Origin: Sphaerimonospora mesophila NBRC 14179 = JCM 3151
GTDB lineage: Bacteria; Actinomycetota; Actinomycetes; Streptosporangiales; Streptosporangiaceae
DNA length: 64,000 nucleotides
Assembly: GCA_001552515.1 (NCBI GenBank)
Contig: BCRI01000002.1
Coordinates: forward strand, 62,001 to 126,000
Direction of reading: 5' to 3'
Below the pieces are notes generated by a model, which saw only the letters and a program-made list of their open reading frames with translations, made no database searches and had not been told where the DNA came from. The first letter of the stretch is position 1. Every line of letters begins with the position of its first letter. Below, in pieces: positions 22,045 to 29,660 of the stretch. The position numbers and the translations under genes are program-made.

Positions 22045-23034
22045 ATGCGCCGCCGTACGGCAATCGCCGCCGCCACCATTCCCCTGTTGTTCGCCGCGGC
22101 CTGCGGCACCGCCCAGCGGACCACCGCCACCGGTGCCAGTGCCTCCGCCGGTGCGTCCGCCGGCGCGTCCGGGCCCGTGGTCTCCGCTGACGACATCAAG
22201 GTGGAGGGGCAGGTCGGTTCGAAGCCCAACGTCACCTTCCCGGCCGGGACCCCCGCGCTGACCTCGGTCTCCCGCACGATCATCGAGGGTGAGGGCGCGC
22301 CGGCCAAGGACGGGGACGTGCTCACCGCGAACGTCACCGTCTACACCTGGGACGGCAAGGAGAACAAGTCCGGGGGCTCGGCCTACGACCAGGGCAGGGC
22401 GGAGTTCGTCAGCGTCAGCCCGCAGTTGCCCAAGCCGCTGCACGAGGCCCTGCTCGGCGCGAAGCCGGGCAGCCGCAAGCTGGCGGTCATCGCGAAGGAC
22501 AGCCTGGAATCCGGGCAGGTCGAGGAGGCCAAGAATCAGGGGGTCGACTTCGGCGCCAGCAACCAGGTGATGGTGATCGACGTGATGGGGGCCGTGGCGA
22601 AGTCCGTGGAGGGCCCCGCCGTCGATCCCGGCATCAAGGGCGTCAAGCTGGAGAACCCGGGTGGGGACAAGGCGCCCACGCTGACCACCAAGACCGACGC
22701 CAAGCCGTCCGACAAGCTCGTCGTCAAGACGGTGATCAAGGGCACCGGTCCCGAGGTCAAGGCCGGCCAGCAGATCATGGCCCACTACGTGGGCAAGATC
22801 TGGGGCAGCGACAAGCAGTTCGACTCGAGCTGGGAGCGTGGCGAGCCTGCGTCCTTCGCCCTCGACCAGGTCGTGAAGGGCTGGTCCGAGGGCCTCACCG
22901 GCGTCCCGGTCGGCAGCCGCGTGCTCCTCACGATCCCGCCGGACCTCGGGTACGGCAAGGACGGCAACGAGCAGGCCGGGATCAAGGGCACCGACACCCT
23001 GGTCTTCGTCGTCGACGTCCTCGGCGCCGCCTGA
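22045..23034 (+). CDS. FKBP-type peptidyl-prolyl isomerase lipoprotein with two FKBP domains
   Basis: A 329-residue secreted protein. The signal peptide ends with lipobox AAAC (Cys20), then a Ser/Ala/Gly-rich linker. The first FKBP-like domain (about 75-190) is degenerate. The second (about 225-329) has the usual elements VKAGQQIMAHYVGKIW, FDSSWERGEPASFAL, LTIPPDLGYG and a C-terminal LVFVVDVLGA. It should catalyse prolyl isomerisation of exported proteins on the outer face of the membrane. An FKBP gene commonly follows pafA in actinobacteria, so the position supports the call. Confidence 0.93.
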   Translation: MRRRTAIAAATIPLLFAAACGTAQRTTATGASASAGASAGASGPVVSADDIKVEGQVGSKPNVTFPAGTPALTSVSRTIIEGEGAPAKDGDVLTANVTVYTWDGKENKSGGSAYDQGRAEFVSVSPQLPKPLHEALLGAKPGSRKLAVIAKDSLESGQVEEAKNQGVDFGASNQVMVIDVMGAVAKSVEGPAVDPGIKGVKLENPGGDKAPTLTTKTDAKPSDKLVVKTVIKGTGPEVKAGQQIMAHYVGKIWGSDKQFDSSWERGEPASFALDQVVKGWSEGLTGVPVGSRVLLTIPPDLGYGKDGNEQAGIKGTDTLVFVVDVLGAA

Positions 23035-23056
23035 CGCGTTCACCGGGCCGCTCGCT

Positions 23057-23779
23057 GTGGAAATCGAAGCCCACGACGACGACCTCGATGCCGTCGGCGC
23101 TCTGGGTGACCCGGTGCGGCGTGCGCTCTATCGCTTCGTCGTCGGGCAGGGGCGCGACGTGGGCCGCGAGGAGGCGGCGACAGCGGCCGGCATCGGTCGC
23201 ACACTGGCCGCGTTCCATCTGGACAAGCTGGTCGAGGCCGGGCTGCTGGAACAGGGGTTCCGGCGGCTGACCGGCCGCACCGGGCCGGGCAGCGGCCGCC
23301 CGGCGAAGGTCTACCGCAGAGGGGCCGGCGAGCGCGCGGTGAGCCTGCCGCCCCGGGACTACCGCACGATGGCCCTCATCCTCGCCGAGGCCGTCGAGAC
23401 GCTGGGCGGCGAGGAGCAGGCCGAGGCGGCCGCCCGGCGCGCGGGGGAGCGCCTGGCCGCCGATGCCGTACCCGACGCCGACCTGTCCGCTCTGCTCGCC
23501 CGGCGCGGCTATGAGCCGTACGAGGAGGATGGGCGGATCCGGCTGCGCAACTGTCCCTTCCACGTGCTGGCCGATGATCGCCCGCTGCTCGTCTGCTCGA
23601 TGAACCTCGCCCTCTGCCAGGGGCTGCTCAGCGCGTCGGGCACGGGGGAGAGAGCGGTGCTCGACCCGCGCCCCGGAGAGTGCTGCGTCGTGTTCTCCCC
23701 GGGCCCTTCCGGGGGTGGTGCATCCAATGGGGACGGTGCTTTCCACGAGGGTGACGCTTCTAAAAGCAATGAAAATTGA
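23057..23779 (+). CDS. Winged-helix regulator with conserved cysteines (SufR/DeoR-like)
   Basis: A 240-residue transcription factor. The N-terminal winged helix has GDPVRRALYRFVVGQG, EEAATAAGIGRTLAAFHLDKLVEAGLL and the GSGRPAKVY wing. The C-terminal half carries Cys166 (RNCPF), Cys180, Cys187 and the pair Cys209/210, the arrangement of SufR-like regulators that bind an iron-sulphur cluster. Redox or Fe-S sensing is therefore likely but not proven. The start is GTG 23057, 22 bases after the FKBP stop. The next gene starts 14 bases after its stop, and its promoter lies within the 3' end of this gene, so it may be the target. Confidence 0.82.
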   Translation: MEIEAHDDDLDAVGALGDPVRRALYRFVVGQGRDVGREEAATAAGIGRTLAAFHLDKLVEAGLLEQGFRRLTGRTGPGSGRPAKVYRRGAGERAVSLPPRDYRTMALILAEAVETLGGEEQAEAAARRAGERLAADAVPDADLSALLARRGYEPYEEDGRIRLRNCPFHVLADDRPLLVCSMNLALCQGLLSASGTGERAVLDPRPGECCVVFSPGPSGGGASNGDGAFHEGDASKSNEN

Positions 23780-23787
23780 CTTAGACT
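23768..23787 (+). promoter_or_regulatory. Leaderless promoter and possible operator for the DUF3291 gene
   Basis: TAGACT at 23782-23787 ends six bases before ATG 23794, with no ribosome-binding site. Just upstream is an A+T-rich imperfect inverted repeat centred on GAAA (CAAT at 23768-23771, ATTG at 23775-23778), overlapping the regulator stop codon. The inverted repeat is a candidate operator for the adjacent regulator (inference). Confidence 0.5.
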
Positions 23788-23793
23788 TGGGGC

Positions 23794-24237
23794 ATGCATC
23801 TGGCTCAGTTGAACGTCGCCCAGCTGATCGCTCCCCTCGACGCCCCTCAGTTGGCCGACTTCGTCGCCGCCCTTGAGCCGATCAACGCGATCGCCGACAC
23901 CGCGCCCGGGTTCGTCTGGCGCCTCAAGGGGGGTGATCAGCCGACCGACACGGTGAAGCACGACTACGGCGATCACCTGTTGGTCAACTTCTCGGTGTGG
24001 GAGTCTCGCGAGGCGTTGTGGAACTTCGTCTACCGCAGCCCCCATCTGCCCGTGCTCCGCCGCCGGAGGGAGTGGTTCCATCGGGTGGCCGAGCCGTACA
24101 CGGTGATGTGGTGGGTCCCCCGGGGGTACACGCCGTCGCTGGAGGAGGGCATGGCCCGCCTCGACCTGCTCCGATCTCAGGGACCGACGTCTGAGGCGTT
24201 CACCTTCCAGGACTTCTACGACTTCTCCGGCACCTAG
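23794..24237 (+). CDS. DUF3291 domain-containing protein
   Basis: A 147-residue protein matching the DUF3291 family: MHLAQLNVAQLIAPLDAPQLADFV at the start, PGFVWRLKGG, and the tryptophan-rich SVWESREALWNFVYRSPH and VMWWVPRGYTPSLEEGMARL. The family has a ferredoxin-like dimeric alpha+beta barrel fold related to antibiotic-biosynthesis monooxygenases, but no reaction is established. Its promoter lies at the end of the SufR-like regulator gene. Its TAG stop is the first part of a terminal-inverted-repeat element, so the element inserted at or created the 3' end of this gene. Confidence 0.87.
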   Translation: MHLAQLNVAQLIAPLDAPQLADFVAALEPINAIADTAPGFVWRLKGGDQPTDTVKHDYGDHLLVNFSVWESREALWNFVYRSPHLPVLRRRREWFHRVAEPYTVMWWVPRGYTPSLEEGMARLDLLRSQGPTSEAFTFQDFYDFSGT

Positions 24238-24399
24238 TGCCGCGACCGCCAATCTTTGCCCCGTCGCGTCGTCCAGGGCGGCACCTCGCGGCGTTGGAGT
24301 CGTCGCTCGTAGCTCCGCTACTCAGCTCCTCCTCCGCCTTGCGATGCACCACCCCGGCCGCCGCTCCTTCCGGGCAAACCTTGGCGGTCGCGGCACTAG
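24234..24399. repeat. 166-bp element with 28-bp terminal inverted repeats (MITE-like)
   Basis: The left end 24234-24261 and right end 24372-24399 are inverted repeats pairing in 26 of 28 bases, with outermost CTAG on both sides. The 110-base interior has no coding signal. A shorter relative lies at 9135-9196. The left end provides the stop codon of the DUF3291 gene, and the right end provides most of the -10 box of the methyltransferase gene. No transposase is present, so any movement would depend on another element. Confidence 0.8.
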
Positions 24400-24402
24400 A
24401 AT
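24397..24402 (+). promoter_or_regulatory. Leaderless -10 box for the methyltransferase, formed at the repeat end
   Basis: TAGAAT ends six bases before ATG 24409. The first three bases belong to the right terminal repeat of the 166-bp element. No ribosome-binding site is present. Confidence 0.65.
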
Positions 24403-24408
24403 GATCCG

Positions 24409-25023
24409 ATGCGCCAGGCCGACTCAGCGCCCTACTGGAACACCAACGTCGCCAGACACCCGGGGATCCTCCGCGCCGTCCCCGAGGGCTGTGGCGACGC
24501 GCTGGACGTCGGCTGCGGGGACGGCCTGCTCGCGCGGAGGCTGACCGGGCGGGCGAAGCGCGCCACCGGCATCGACAACTCCCCGGCGATGATCGCCCGC
24601 GCCCGCGAGCTCGCCGCCGGACACCCGCGCCTCGACTTCATCGAGGGCGATTTCCTCACCGCCGACCTCCCCATCGGCGGCTACGACTTCGTCTGCTCGG
24701 TGTCCACGATCCACCACATGGATTTCGCCGCGGCCCTCACCCGTATGCGCGACCTGCTGCGCCCCGGCGGCACGCTGGTGGTGGTCGGCCTGGCCCGCGA
24801 GACGACCCCGGCGGAGTGGGCGGCGACGATGGCGGCCGCCCCGGTCGTACGGATCACCAAGGTGCTGCGTCGCGCCCGCGGCCCCGAGGGAATGCCGGTG
24901 GCCGACCCGTGCATGAGCTACGGGCAGGTGCGATCCACGGCGCGGCTGCTGCTGCCCGGCGTGCGTTACCGCCGTCACGTGCTCCGCCGATACTCCCTGA
25001 CCTGGCATAAACCCGCCCGCTAG
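24409..25023 (+). CDS. Class I SAM-dependent methyltransferase
   Basis: A 204-residue protein of the Methyltransf_11/25 type. SAM motif I is ALDVGCGDGLLARRL (about residues 31-45), the acidic residue after strand 2 is in ATGIDNSPAMIARAREL, motif III FIEGDFL follows, and VSTIHHMD and LLRPGGTLVVVGL complete the core. The last 60 residues (TKVLRRARGPEGMPVADPCMSY) form a basic extension seen in relatives acting on small molecules. The acceptor substrate is unknown. It is transcribed as a single leaderless gene between the repeat element and a convergent DUF3866 gene. Confidence 0.9.
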   Translation: MRQADSAPYWNTNVARHPGILRAVPEGCGDALDVGCGDGLLARRLTGRAKRATGIDNSPAMIARARELAAGHPRLDFIEGDFLTADLPIGGYDFVCSVSTIHHMDFAAALTRMRDLLRPGGTLVVVGLARETTPAEWAATMAAAPVVRITKVLRRARGPEGMPVADPCMSYGQVRSTARLLLPGVRYRRHVLRRYSLTWHKPAR

Positions 25024-25084
25024 AGCACACGGCGCGTTACGCGGTTCGCCGTGAAAGCATTCGGCGCCTGACCAGATCCTGCGC

Positions 25085-25104
25085 CTCGCCTGTCATGAGG
25101 CGAG
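25085..25104. terminator. Hairpin between convergent genes
   Basis: A 7-bp stem (CTCGCCT with AGGCGAG) around GTCATG sits 60 bases after the methyltransferase stop and covers the stop codon of the opposed DUF3866 gene. Confidence 0.45.
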
Positions 25105-26187
25105 CAGGTCGGCGGCGTGGCGGCCGGCGGTGGCGGAGGCCAGGAAGTAGGCGAGGTCCTCGTCGAGGCCGCGGCCCATCGTGGACAGCCGGACCGGTGC
25201 GGCCTTGAGCGCGTCGAGCAGCCCGTCGACGGGCACGCTGACGAGGTCGTGCCGTACGGCCAGGGGCGCGGCCTGCTCGCGCACCCGATCGCCCAGCTCA
25301 CCGGGCAGCTCGGGCAGCACGACCCGGGCCGGGGCCAGCGCCACCCGGCCATAGGCGGTGAGCGAGTGATGGGACACCCCGATGTGGCGGTCGCGCCGGT
25401 CGCCCTCGCTGATCCGCAGGGCGGCGACCGGCCGGCCCGACAGCACGGCGGCGGCGTTCACCGCCTCCCCGGCGCACACGCCGGAGAACCCCCAGCGGGT
25501 GCCGGTGCCGAGGTTGCCGGGGCCCTGCGCGACCACGGCGACGTCGGCGTCCAGCACGTGGCGGGCGGCGAGCAGCCCGGTGTGCAGGGTGACGGCCTCC
25601 AGATCGCCGCCGAACGCCTGCCCGACCGTGATCACCCCGCACAGCCACTCACGCGCCTTCAACTCCGCGCACGACATCGAGAACCACGCAGGAAGCGCCC
25701 CGCCGTCCTGCATCACGTACGCCACCCGGGGCCGGTCGCGGTCGCCTCCGGAGGCGTACGGTCCCGAGGCGTACAGTCCGCACAGGATCGCGGGCAGCGC
25801 CGAGTGCAGGTCGGCGATCACGACCGGCATGCCGTCGAGGGAGTCGGCGTCCCTGAGCGTCTCGTGGTGCGGCGAGCCCTGCTCGTCCGCACCCGCCACC
25901 GTCGCCTGCAGCGGCGTGTAGCGGGCCTTCACCAGATGTCCGGGCCCCGTGGGGTCCGGCGGCAGCCGGTCGGGCACCGCGACCACCATCGCGTACCCGC
26001 CCGTGCCGAGGCCCATGGCGAGCGCGGTCGTGTTGAGCAGCACGGTGTCGCCCGGCTCCGGCCGTCCCACCAGCGCGGGATAGGCCAGCGCCCGGCACGG
26101 TCCGTCCTCGGTGGCGGCCTCCAGCTCCACCGCCCCCGGCCACTCGCGCCGGACCCGCGTCACCTCGCCTTTGCGCCATCGGATCAC
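25093..26187 (-). CDS. DUF3866 family protein
   Basis: A 364-residue protein with no membrane segment. It begins VIRWRKGEVTRVRREWPG, has a long central part with VLLNTTALAMGLGTGGYAMVVA, KARYTPLQATV and VVIADLHSALPAILCGL, and ends with YFLASATAGRHAADLL. These match DUF3866, a family found next to pafB-pafC in many actinobacteria. No reaction is known; the histidines in GVSHHSLTAYGRVAL and the GQAFGGDLEAVTLHTGL block are the most conserved-looking parts. The start is GTG 26187, six bases after a TACCCT hexamer. Much longer in-frame extensions would run antisense through pafB. Confidence 0.85.
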   Translation of the reverse strand: MIRWRKGEVTRVRREWPGAVELEAATEDGPCRALAYPALVGRPEPGDTVLLNTTALAMGLGTGGYAMVVAVPDRLPPDPTGPGHLVKARYTPLQATVAGADEQGSPHHETLRDADSLDGMPVVIADLHSALPAILCGLYASGPYASGGDRDRPRVAYVMQDGGALPAWFSMSCAELKAREWLCGVITVGQAFGGDLEAVTLHTGLLAARHVLDADVAVVAQGPGNLGTGTRWGFSGVCAGEAVNAAAVLSGRPVAALRISEGDRRDRHIGVSHHSLTAYGRVALAPARVVLPELPGELGDRVREQAAPLAVRHDLVSVPVDGLLDALKAAPVRLSTMGRGLDEDLAYFLASATAGRHAADLLAS

Positions 26188-26193
26188 CAGGAA

Positions 26194-26203
26194 AGGGTAG
26201 CGT
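26194..26203. promoter_or_regulatory. Overlapping divergent -10 boxes for DUF3866 and pafB
   Basis: In AGGGTAGCGT the plus strand reads TAGCGT (26198-26203) toward pafB, and the minus strand reads TACCCT (26199-26194), six bases before GTG 26187. The two hexamers share the central TA, so the two genes would compete for polymerase at one site. Confidence 0.6.
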
Positions 26204-26223
26204 TCTCCTCGAAGGGAGGCCCC

Positions 26224-27180
26224 ATGTCGCGGCGGAAGACCGAGCGGTTGCTCAATCTGGTGATCTGCCTGCTCGCCACGCACCGGCCGTTGAGCGCCGA
26301 GCAGATCAGGCACGCGGTCCCGGGTTACGACCCGGACAACGACGAGGCCTTCCAGCGCATGTTCGAGCGCGACAAGAACGAGCTGCGCGAGATCGGCATC
26401 CCGATCGAGGTGCACAAGGACCCGTGGGAGGACGATCCGGGCTATCGGATCCCGCGCGAGGCCTACGAGCTGCCCGAGATCACCCTGGAACCGGACGAGG
26501 CCGCCGTGCTCGGCCTGGCCGCCCAGGTCTGGCAGCGGGCCAGCCTCGCCGACGCGGCCGGCGGCGCGCTGCTCAAGCTCAGGGCCGGGGGAGTGCGGAC
26601 CGATCTCGCGGAAGGCCCGCTGGAGCTGCGGCTGCACACCCGCGATCCGGCCTTCCCCACCCTGTGGGAGGCGGTGCGCGACCGCCGGGTGGTGACCTTC
26701 GACTACCGCTCGGCGGGCAGCGAGGCCGTGCTCACCCGGGTCGTCGAGCCGTGGGGCGTGGTGAGCCGCTACGGGAGGTGGTACGTCGTGGGACACGACC
26801 GCGATCGGGACGCCTCCCGCGTCTTCCGGCTGGGCCGCATCACCGGCCGCGTGTCGCCGGTCGGCCGCCCGGGGGCGTTCACCGTGCCGGAGGGCGTCGA
26901 TCTGCGGGCGATGGTCGGCTACCCGGAGCAGCCGGTCGAGCGGGTCGCGCTGGTTCTGGTACGGCAGGACACCTGCCAGGGCCTGCGGCACCTCGCCCGG
27001 GCCGTACGCACCGGGTCCGACGGGTGGGACGAGGCCGAGGTGGTGTTCACCGACCCGGAACGGCTGGCGGGGTGGATCGCCAGCCTCGGCCCGCACGCGA
27101 AGGTCGTCGATCCGCCGGACGCGCGGGAGGCAGTGATCCGCCGGCTGAAGGGGGCGCAGAAGAAGGAGGCGCTGCGATGA
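26224..27180 (+). CDS. pafB: WYL-domain transcriptional regulator PafB
   Basis: A 318-residue regulator with an N-terminal helix-turn-helix (MSRRKTERLLNLVICLLATHRPLSAEQIRHAVPGY), a WYL domain in the middle (VTFDYRSAGSEAVLTRVVEPWGVVSRYGRWYVVGHDRDR) and a WCX C-terminal region. With PafC it forms the heterodimer that drives LexA-independent DNA-damage induction in mycobacteria (family knowledge). ATG 26224 follows GAAGGGAGG. The next gene overlaps by four bases and is translated in step. It lies in the same pafA-pafBC-tatAC-helY order as in mycobacteria. Confidence 0.95.
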   Translation: MSRRKTERLLNLVICLLATHRPLSAEQIRHAVPGYDPDNDEAFQRMFERDKNELREIGIPIEVHKDPWEDDPGYRIPREAYELPEITLEPDEAAVLGLAAQVWQRASLADAAGGALLKLRAGGVRTDLAEGPLELRLHTRDPAFPTLWEAVRDRRVVTFDYRSAGSEAVLTRVVEPWGVVSRYGRWYVVGHDRDRDASRVFRLGRITGRVSPVGRPGAFTVPEGVDLRAMVGYPEQPVERVALVLVRQDTCQGLRHLARAVRTGSDGWDEAEVVFTDPERLAGWIASLGPHAKVVDPPDAREAVIRRLKGAQKKEALR

Positions 27181-28130
27181 GCTCCGACCGGCTGCCGAGG
27201 CTGCTGGCGCTCGTGCCGTACCTGATGTCGCATCCCGGGGCCGAGGTCGCCGAGGTGGCGCGGCTGTTCGGCCTGTCGGAGAAGCAGCTCATCGACGACC
27301 TGCAACTCGTCTGGATGTGCGGCCTGCCCGGGCACACCCCGGGTGACCTGATCGACGTGTCCTGGGACGGCGGCGAGATCCTCATCGACAACGCCGACAC
27401 GATCGCCCGGCCGCTGAAGCTGGGCGTGGACGAGGCGAGCGCGCTGCTGGTGGCGCTGCGCATGCTCGACGAGCTGCCGGAGTTCCAGGGCCGCGACGTG
27501 CTCGGCCGGGTGATCGCCAAGCTGGAGCAGGCGGCGGCCGAGGGCACGGCCACGATCAGCAGCCAGGTGCACGTGGAGCTCGGCGCCGCACCCGACGCCC
27601 ACGCCGTGATCACCGACGCGACCCGGCGGCGCCGGCGGCTGTCCCTGCGCTACTACGTGCCGGGACGCGACGAGATCACCCCGCGCGAGGTCGACCCGCT
27701 GCGGGTGGTGCTCGTGGACGGGCGGCACTATCTGGAGGGGTGGTGCTATCGCGCCGAGGCGATGCGGATGTTCCGCATCGACCGGATCGTCGAGGTCGAG
27801 GTCCTGGACGTGCCGGTCGATCCGCCCGCCGAGGCAGAGCCGATGGACGTCGCCGAGGGCGTCTTCCGGCCGTCCGACCGCGACGAGCTCGTCGAGCTGG
27901 AGCTCACCCCGGCCGGGCGCTGGGTCGCCGAGTACTACCCGTGCGAGGAGGTCACGGAGCTGGGCGAGGGCCGCCTGCGGGTGACGCTGCGCGCCCGCGA
28001 CCAGTCCTGGGTGGTACGGCTCGCGCTGCGGCTGGGCGACAGCGGGCAGGTGGTGTCCCCCGCTTCCCTGGCCGATCAGGTCGCCGCGACGGCCGAGGAG
28101 GCCCTGGCCAACTACGCGGCCGCGGGCTGA
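27177..28130 (+). CDS. pafC: WYL-domain transcriptional regulator PafC
   Basis: A 317-residue partner of PafB. The N-terminal helix-turn-helix (LPRLLALVPYLMSHPGAEVAEVARLFGLSEKQLIDDL) is followed by the WYL domain (SLRYYVPGRDEITPREVDPLRVVLVDGRHYLEGWCYRAEAMRMFRIDRI) and a WCX C-terminus. ATG 27177 overlaps the pafB stop (ATGA), with AGAAGGAGG upstream. The WYL pocket is thought to sense nucleic acid in the DNA-damage response. No copy of the extended PafBC promoter motif was found by eye upstream of genes in this window. Confidence 0.95.
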   Translation: MSSDRLPRLLALVPYLMSHPGAEVAEVARLFGLSEKQLIDDLQLVWMCGLPGHTPGDLIDVSWDGGEILIDNADTIARPLKLGVDEASALLVALRMLDELPEFQGRDVLGRVIAKLEQAAAEGTATISSQVHVELGAAPDAHAVITDATRRRRRLSLRYYVPGRDEITPREVDPLRVVLVDGRHYLEGWCYRAEAMRMFRIDRIVEVEVLDVPVDPPAEAEPMDVAEGVFRPSDRDELVELELTPAGRWVAEYYPCEEVTELGEGRLRVTLRARDQSWVVRLALRLGDSGQVVSPASLADQVAATAEEALANYAAAG

Positions 28131-28134
28131 CCCG

Positions 28135-28140
28135 TAGCAT
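28135..28140 (+). promoter_or_regulatory. Leaderless -10 box for the 65-residue membrane protein
   Basis: TAGCAT ends seven bases before ATG 28148 and overlaps an in-frame ATG at 28139, which argues for the later start. Confidence 0.5.
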
Positions 28141-28147
28141 GACGGGC

Positions 28148-28345
28148 ATGACGTGGATCTTCGTGGGCGCCGCCCTGGCGGTCGCCGGGCTCGCCGTCCT
28201 GGCGGTCCTGACCGTACGGATGATCTCCGCGGCGCGTGACCTGGGCGCGGAGTTGGCCAGGGCGAGGCGCATGCTGCCGGGGGAGGGGGACGAACCGCCC
28301 GGGTTGCGCGTACGATCGGGGGAGACAGCATGGCCCTCGCTTTAA
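28148..28345 (+). CDS. Small single-pass membrane protein upstream of tatA
   Basis: A 65-residue protein with one N-terminal membrane helix (WIFVGAALAVAGLAVLAVLTV, residues 3-23) and a short charged cytoplasmic tail (ISAARDLGAELARARRML). It is predicted N-out or as an uncleaved signal anchor. It ends nine bases before tatA and is probably co-transcribed with it. Small membrane proteins are found at this position in other actinobacteria, but no function is established; an accessory role in Tat export is only a guess. ATG 28148 is chosen over 28139 because of the -10 spacing. Confidence 0.7.
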   Translation: MTWIFVGAALAVAGLAVLAVLTVRMISAARDLGAELARARRMLPGEGDEPPGLRVRSGETAWPSL

Positions 28346-28354
28346 GGACATGAC

Positions 28355-28696
28355 ATGCCCACTCTTGGTCCGATGGAATGGATTCTGATCCTTCTGGTTC
28401 TGATCCTCCTGTTCGGCGCGAAGAAGCTCCCCGACACCGCGAAGGCTCTGGGACAGTCGCTGCGCATGTTCAAGAAGGAGACCAGCAAGCTCAGCGAAGA
28501 CGAGTCCGGCGAGGTCGTGCAGGCCAAGGCGGAGCCCGCGGCGCCGCCGGCGCAGCTCCCGTCGGGCGGACAGTCGGTCGAGGAGCGGCTGCGCGCGCTC
28601 GAGGAGGAGAACCGGCGGCTCAAGGACGCCCAGACCGTGGCCAACACCCAGGCTCCCGTCAACGCGCAGGCGCAGAACGAGCGCAACCCCGGCTGA
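28355..28696 (+). CDS. tatA: Sec-independent twin-arginine translocase subunit TatA
   Basis: A 113-residue subunit with an N-terminal membrane helix (GPMEWILILLVLILLF), the FGAKKLPDTAKALGQSLRMFKKE hinge and amphipathic helix, and a long acidic, glutamine/alanine-rich tail containing a short coiled coil (EERLRALEEENRRL). TatA oligomers form the export path for folded proteins with twin-arginine signals. tatC begins about 55 bases downstream, and pafBC lies upstream as in mycobacteria. The 60-residue tail is longer than in many bacteria but normal in actinobacteria. Confidence 0.95.
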   Translation: MPTLGPMEWILILLVLILLFGAKKLPDTAKALGQSLRMFKKETSKLSEDESGEVVQAKAEPAAPPAQLPSGGQSVEERLRALEEENRRLKDAQTVANTQAPVNAQAQNERNPG

Positions 28697-28753
28697 GACC
28701 CGCCACCGCGTTTCGCCGGCCTCCCACCCGTCTCCTGACATAGGACTAGCGTG

Positions 28754-29605
28754 ATGGCTCTGCTGAAGCGGTCGACTCCCTCCGTGCCGGATGACGGGCG
28801 GATGACTCTCATGGAGCACATCCGCGAGCTCCGCAACCGATTGGTCAAGGCGATCTTGGCCGTCGTGGCGGGCACCGTCGTCGGGTTCATCTTCTTCGAA
28901 CCCATCTGGAAGTTCCTGAAACAGCCGTACTGCCGGCTCCCGCAGGCGCACCAGCTGGACAAGGACAAGTGCCTGCTGTTCGTCAACGGGGTGTTCGACT
29001 CGTTCTTCGTGAATCTCAAGGTCGCGCTGATGTTCGGCCTTGTGGTGTCGGCCGTGTTCTGGCTGTATCAGTTGTGGGCGTTCGTCACCCCCGGGCTCTA
29101 CCAGAACGAGCGGCGCTACACCATCGCGTTCCTCGGGCTCGCCGTGCCGCTGTTCACCGCCGGGGCGGCGCTGGCCTACTTCATCATGGACAAGGGGCTG
29201 GGGCTGCTTCTCGGCTTCGCTCCCGAGGACACGCTGAACATCCTCACCATCAACGAATACCTGAACTTCACGCTGGCGATGCTGGCGATCTTCGGTGTCT
29301 CGTTCCTGATGCCACTGCTGATGGTGTTCCTGAACGTCGTCGGCGTGCTGCGCTTCGCCACCGTGGCCAAGCACCAGCGGATGGTCGTCTTCCTGCTGTT
29401 CGTCTTCTCGGCGGTGGCCACGCCCAGCCAGGACCCGATCAGCATGCTGATGCTGGCCCTGCCGATGATCGGGCTGTTCTACATCGCCCAGGTGATCATG
29501 TTCTTCCGGGACAAGCGACACGACGCCGCCGAAGCGGCACACGCCCGCGCCATCGAGGAGGAGCTCGACGGCCCCGCCACCACCTCCGACTCCGAGTCGC
29601 AGTAG
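28754..29605 (+). CDS. tatC: Twin-arginine translocase receptor subunit TatC
   Basis: A 283-residue polytopic protein with six membrane helices. The cytoplasmic N-terminal signal-peptide-binding motif MTLMEHIRELRNRL is intact, followed by FVTPGLYQNERR and VATPSQDPISMLMLALPM near the end. A soluble acidic tail (DAAEAAHARAIEEELDG) follows the last helix. TatC binds the twin-arginine signal and recruits TatA. ATG 28754 is used; an in-frame GTG three bases earlier is possible. It continues the tatA-tatC-helY order. Confidence 0.95.
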   Translation: MALLKRSTPSVPDDGRMTLMEHIRELRNRLVKAILAVVAGTVVGFIFFEPIWKFLKQPYCRLPQAHQLDKDKCLLFVNGVFDSFFVNLKVALMFGLVVSAVFWLYQLWAFVTPGLYQNERRYTIAFLGLAVPLFTAGAALAYFIMDKGLGLLLGFAPEDTLNILTINEYLNFTLAMLAIFGVSFLMPLLMVFLNVVGVLRFATVAKHQRMVVFLLFVFSAVATPSQDPISMLMLALPMIGLFYIAQVIMFFRDKRHDAAEAAHARAIEEELDGPATTSDSESQ

Positions 29606-29647
29606 GTGAGATCCGGTCGGGCGGACGGCCCGGAATCCGGTTATCGG

Positions 29648-29653
29648 TAGGGT
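29648..29653 (+). promoter_or_regulatory. Leaderless -10 box for helY
   Basis: TAGGGT ends seven bases before ATG 29661 and no ribosome-binding site is seen, so helY can be transcribed apart from tatC. Confidence 0.6.
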
Positions 29654-29660
29654 TGGCGAT

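Noticed and set aside
24234-24399. Insertion sequence at 24.2 kb
   Set aside because: The element is only 166 bp and has no transposase frame; it is a non-autonomous repeat at most.
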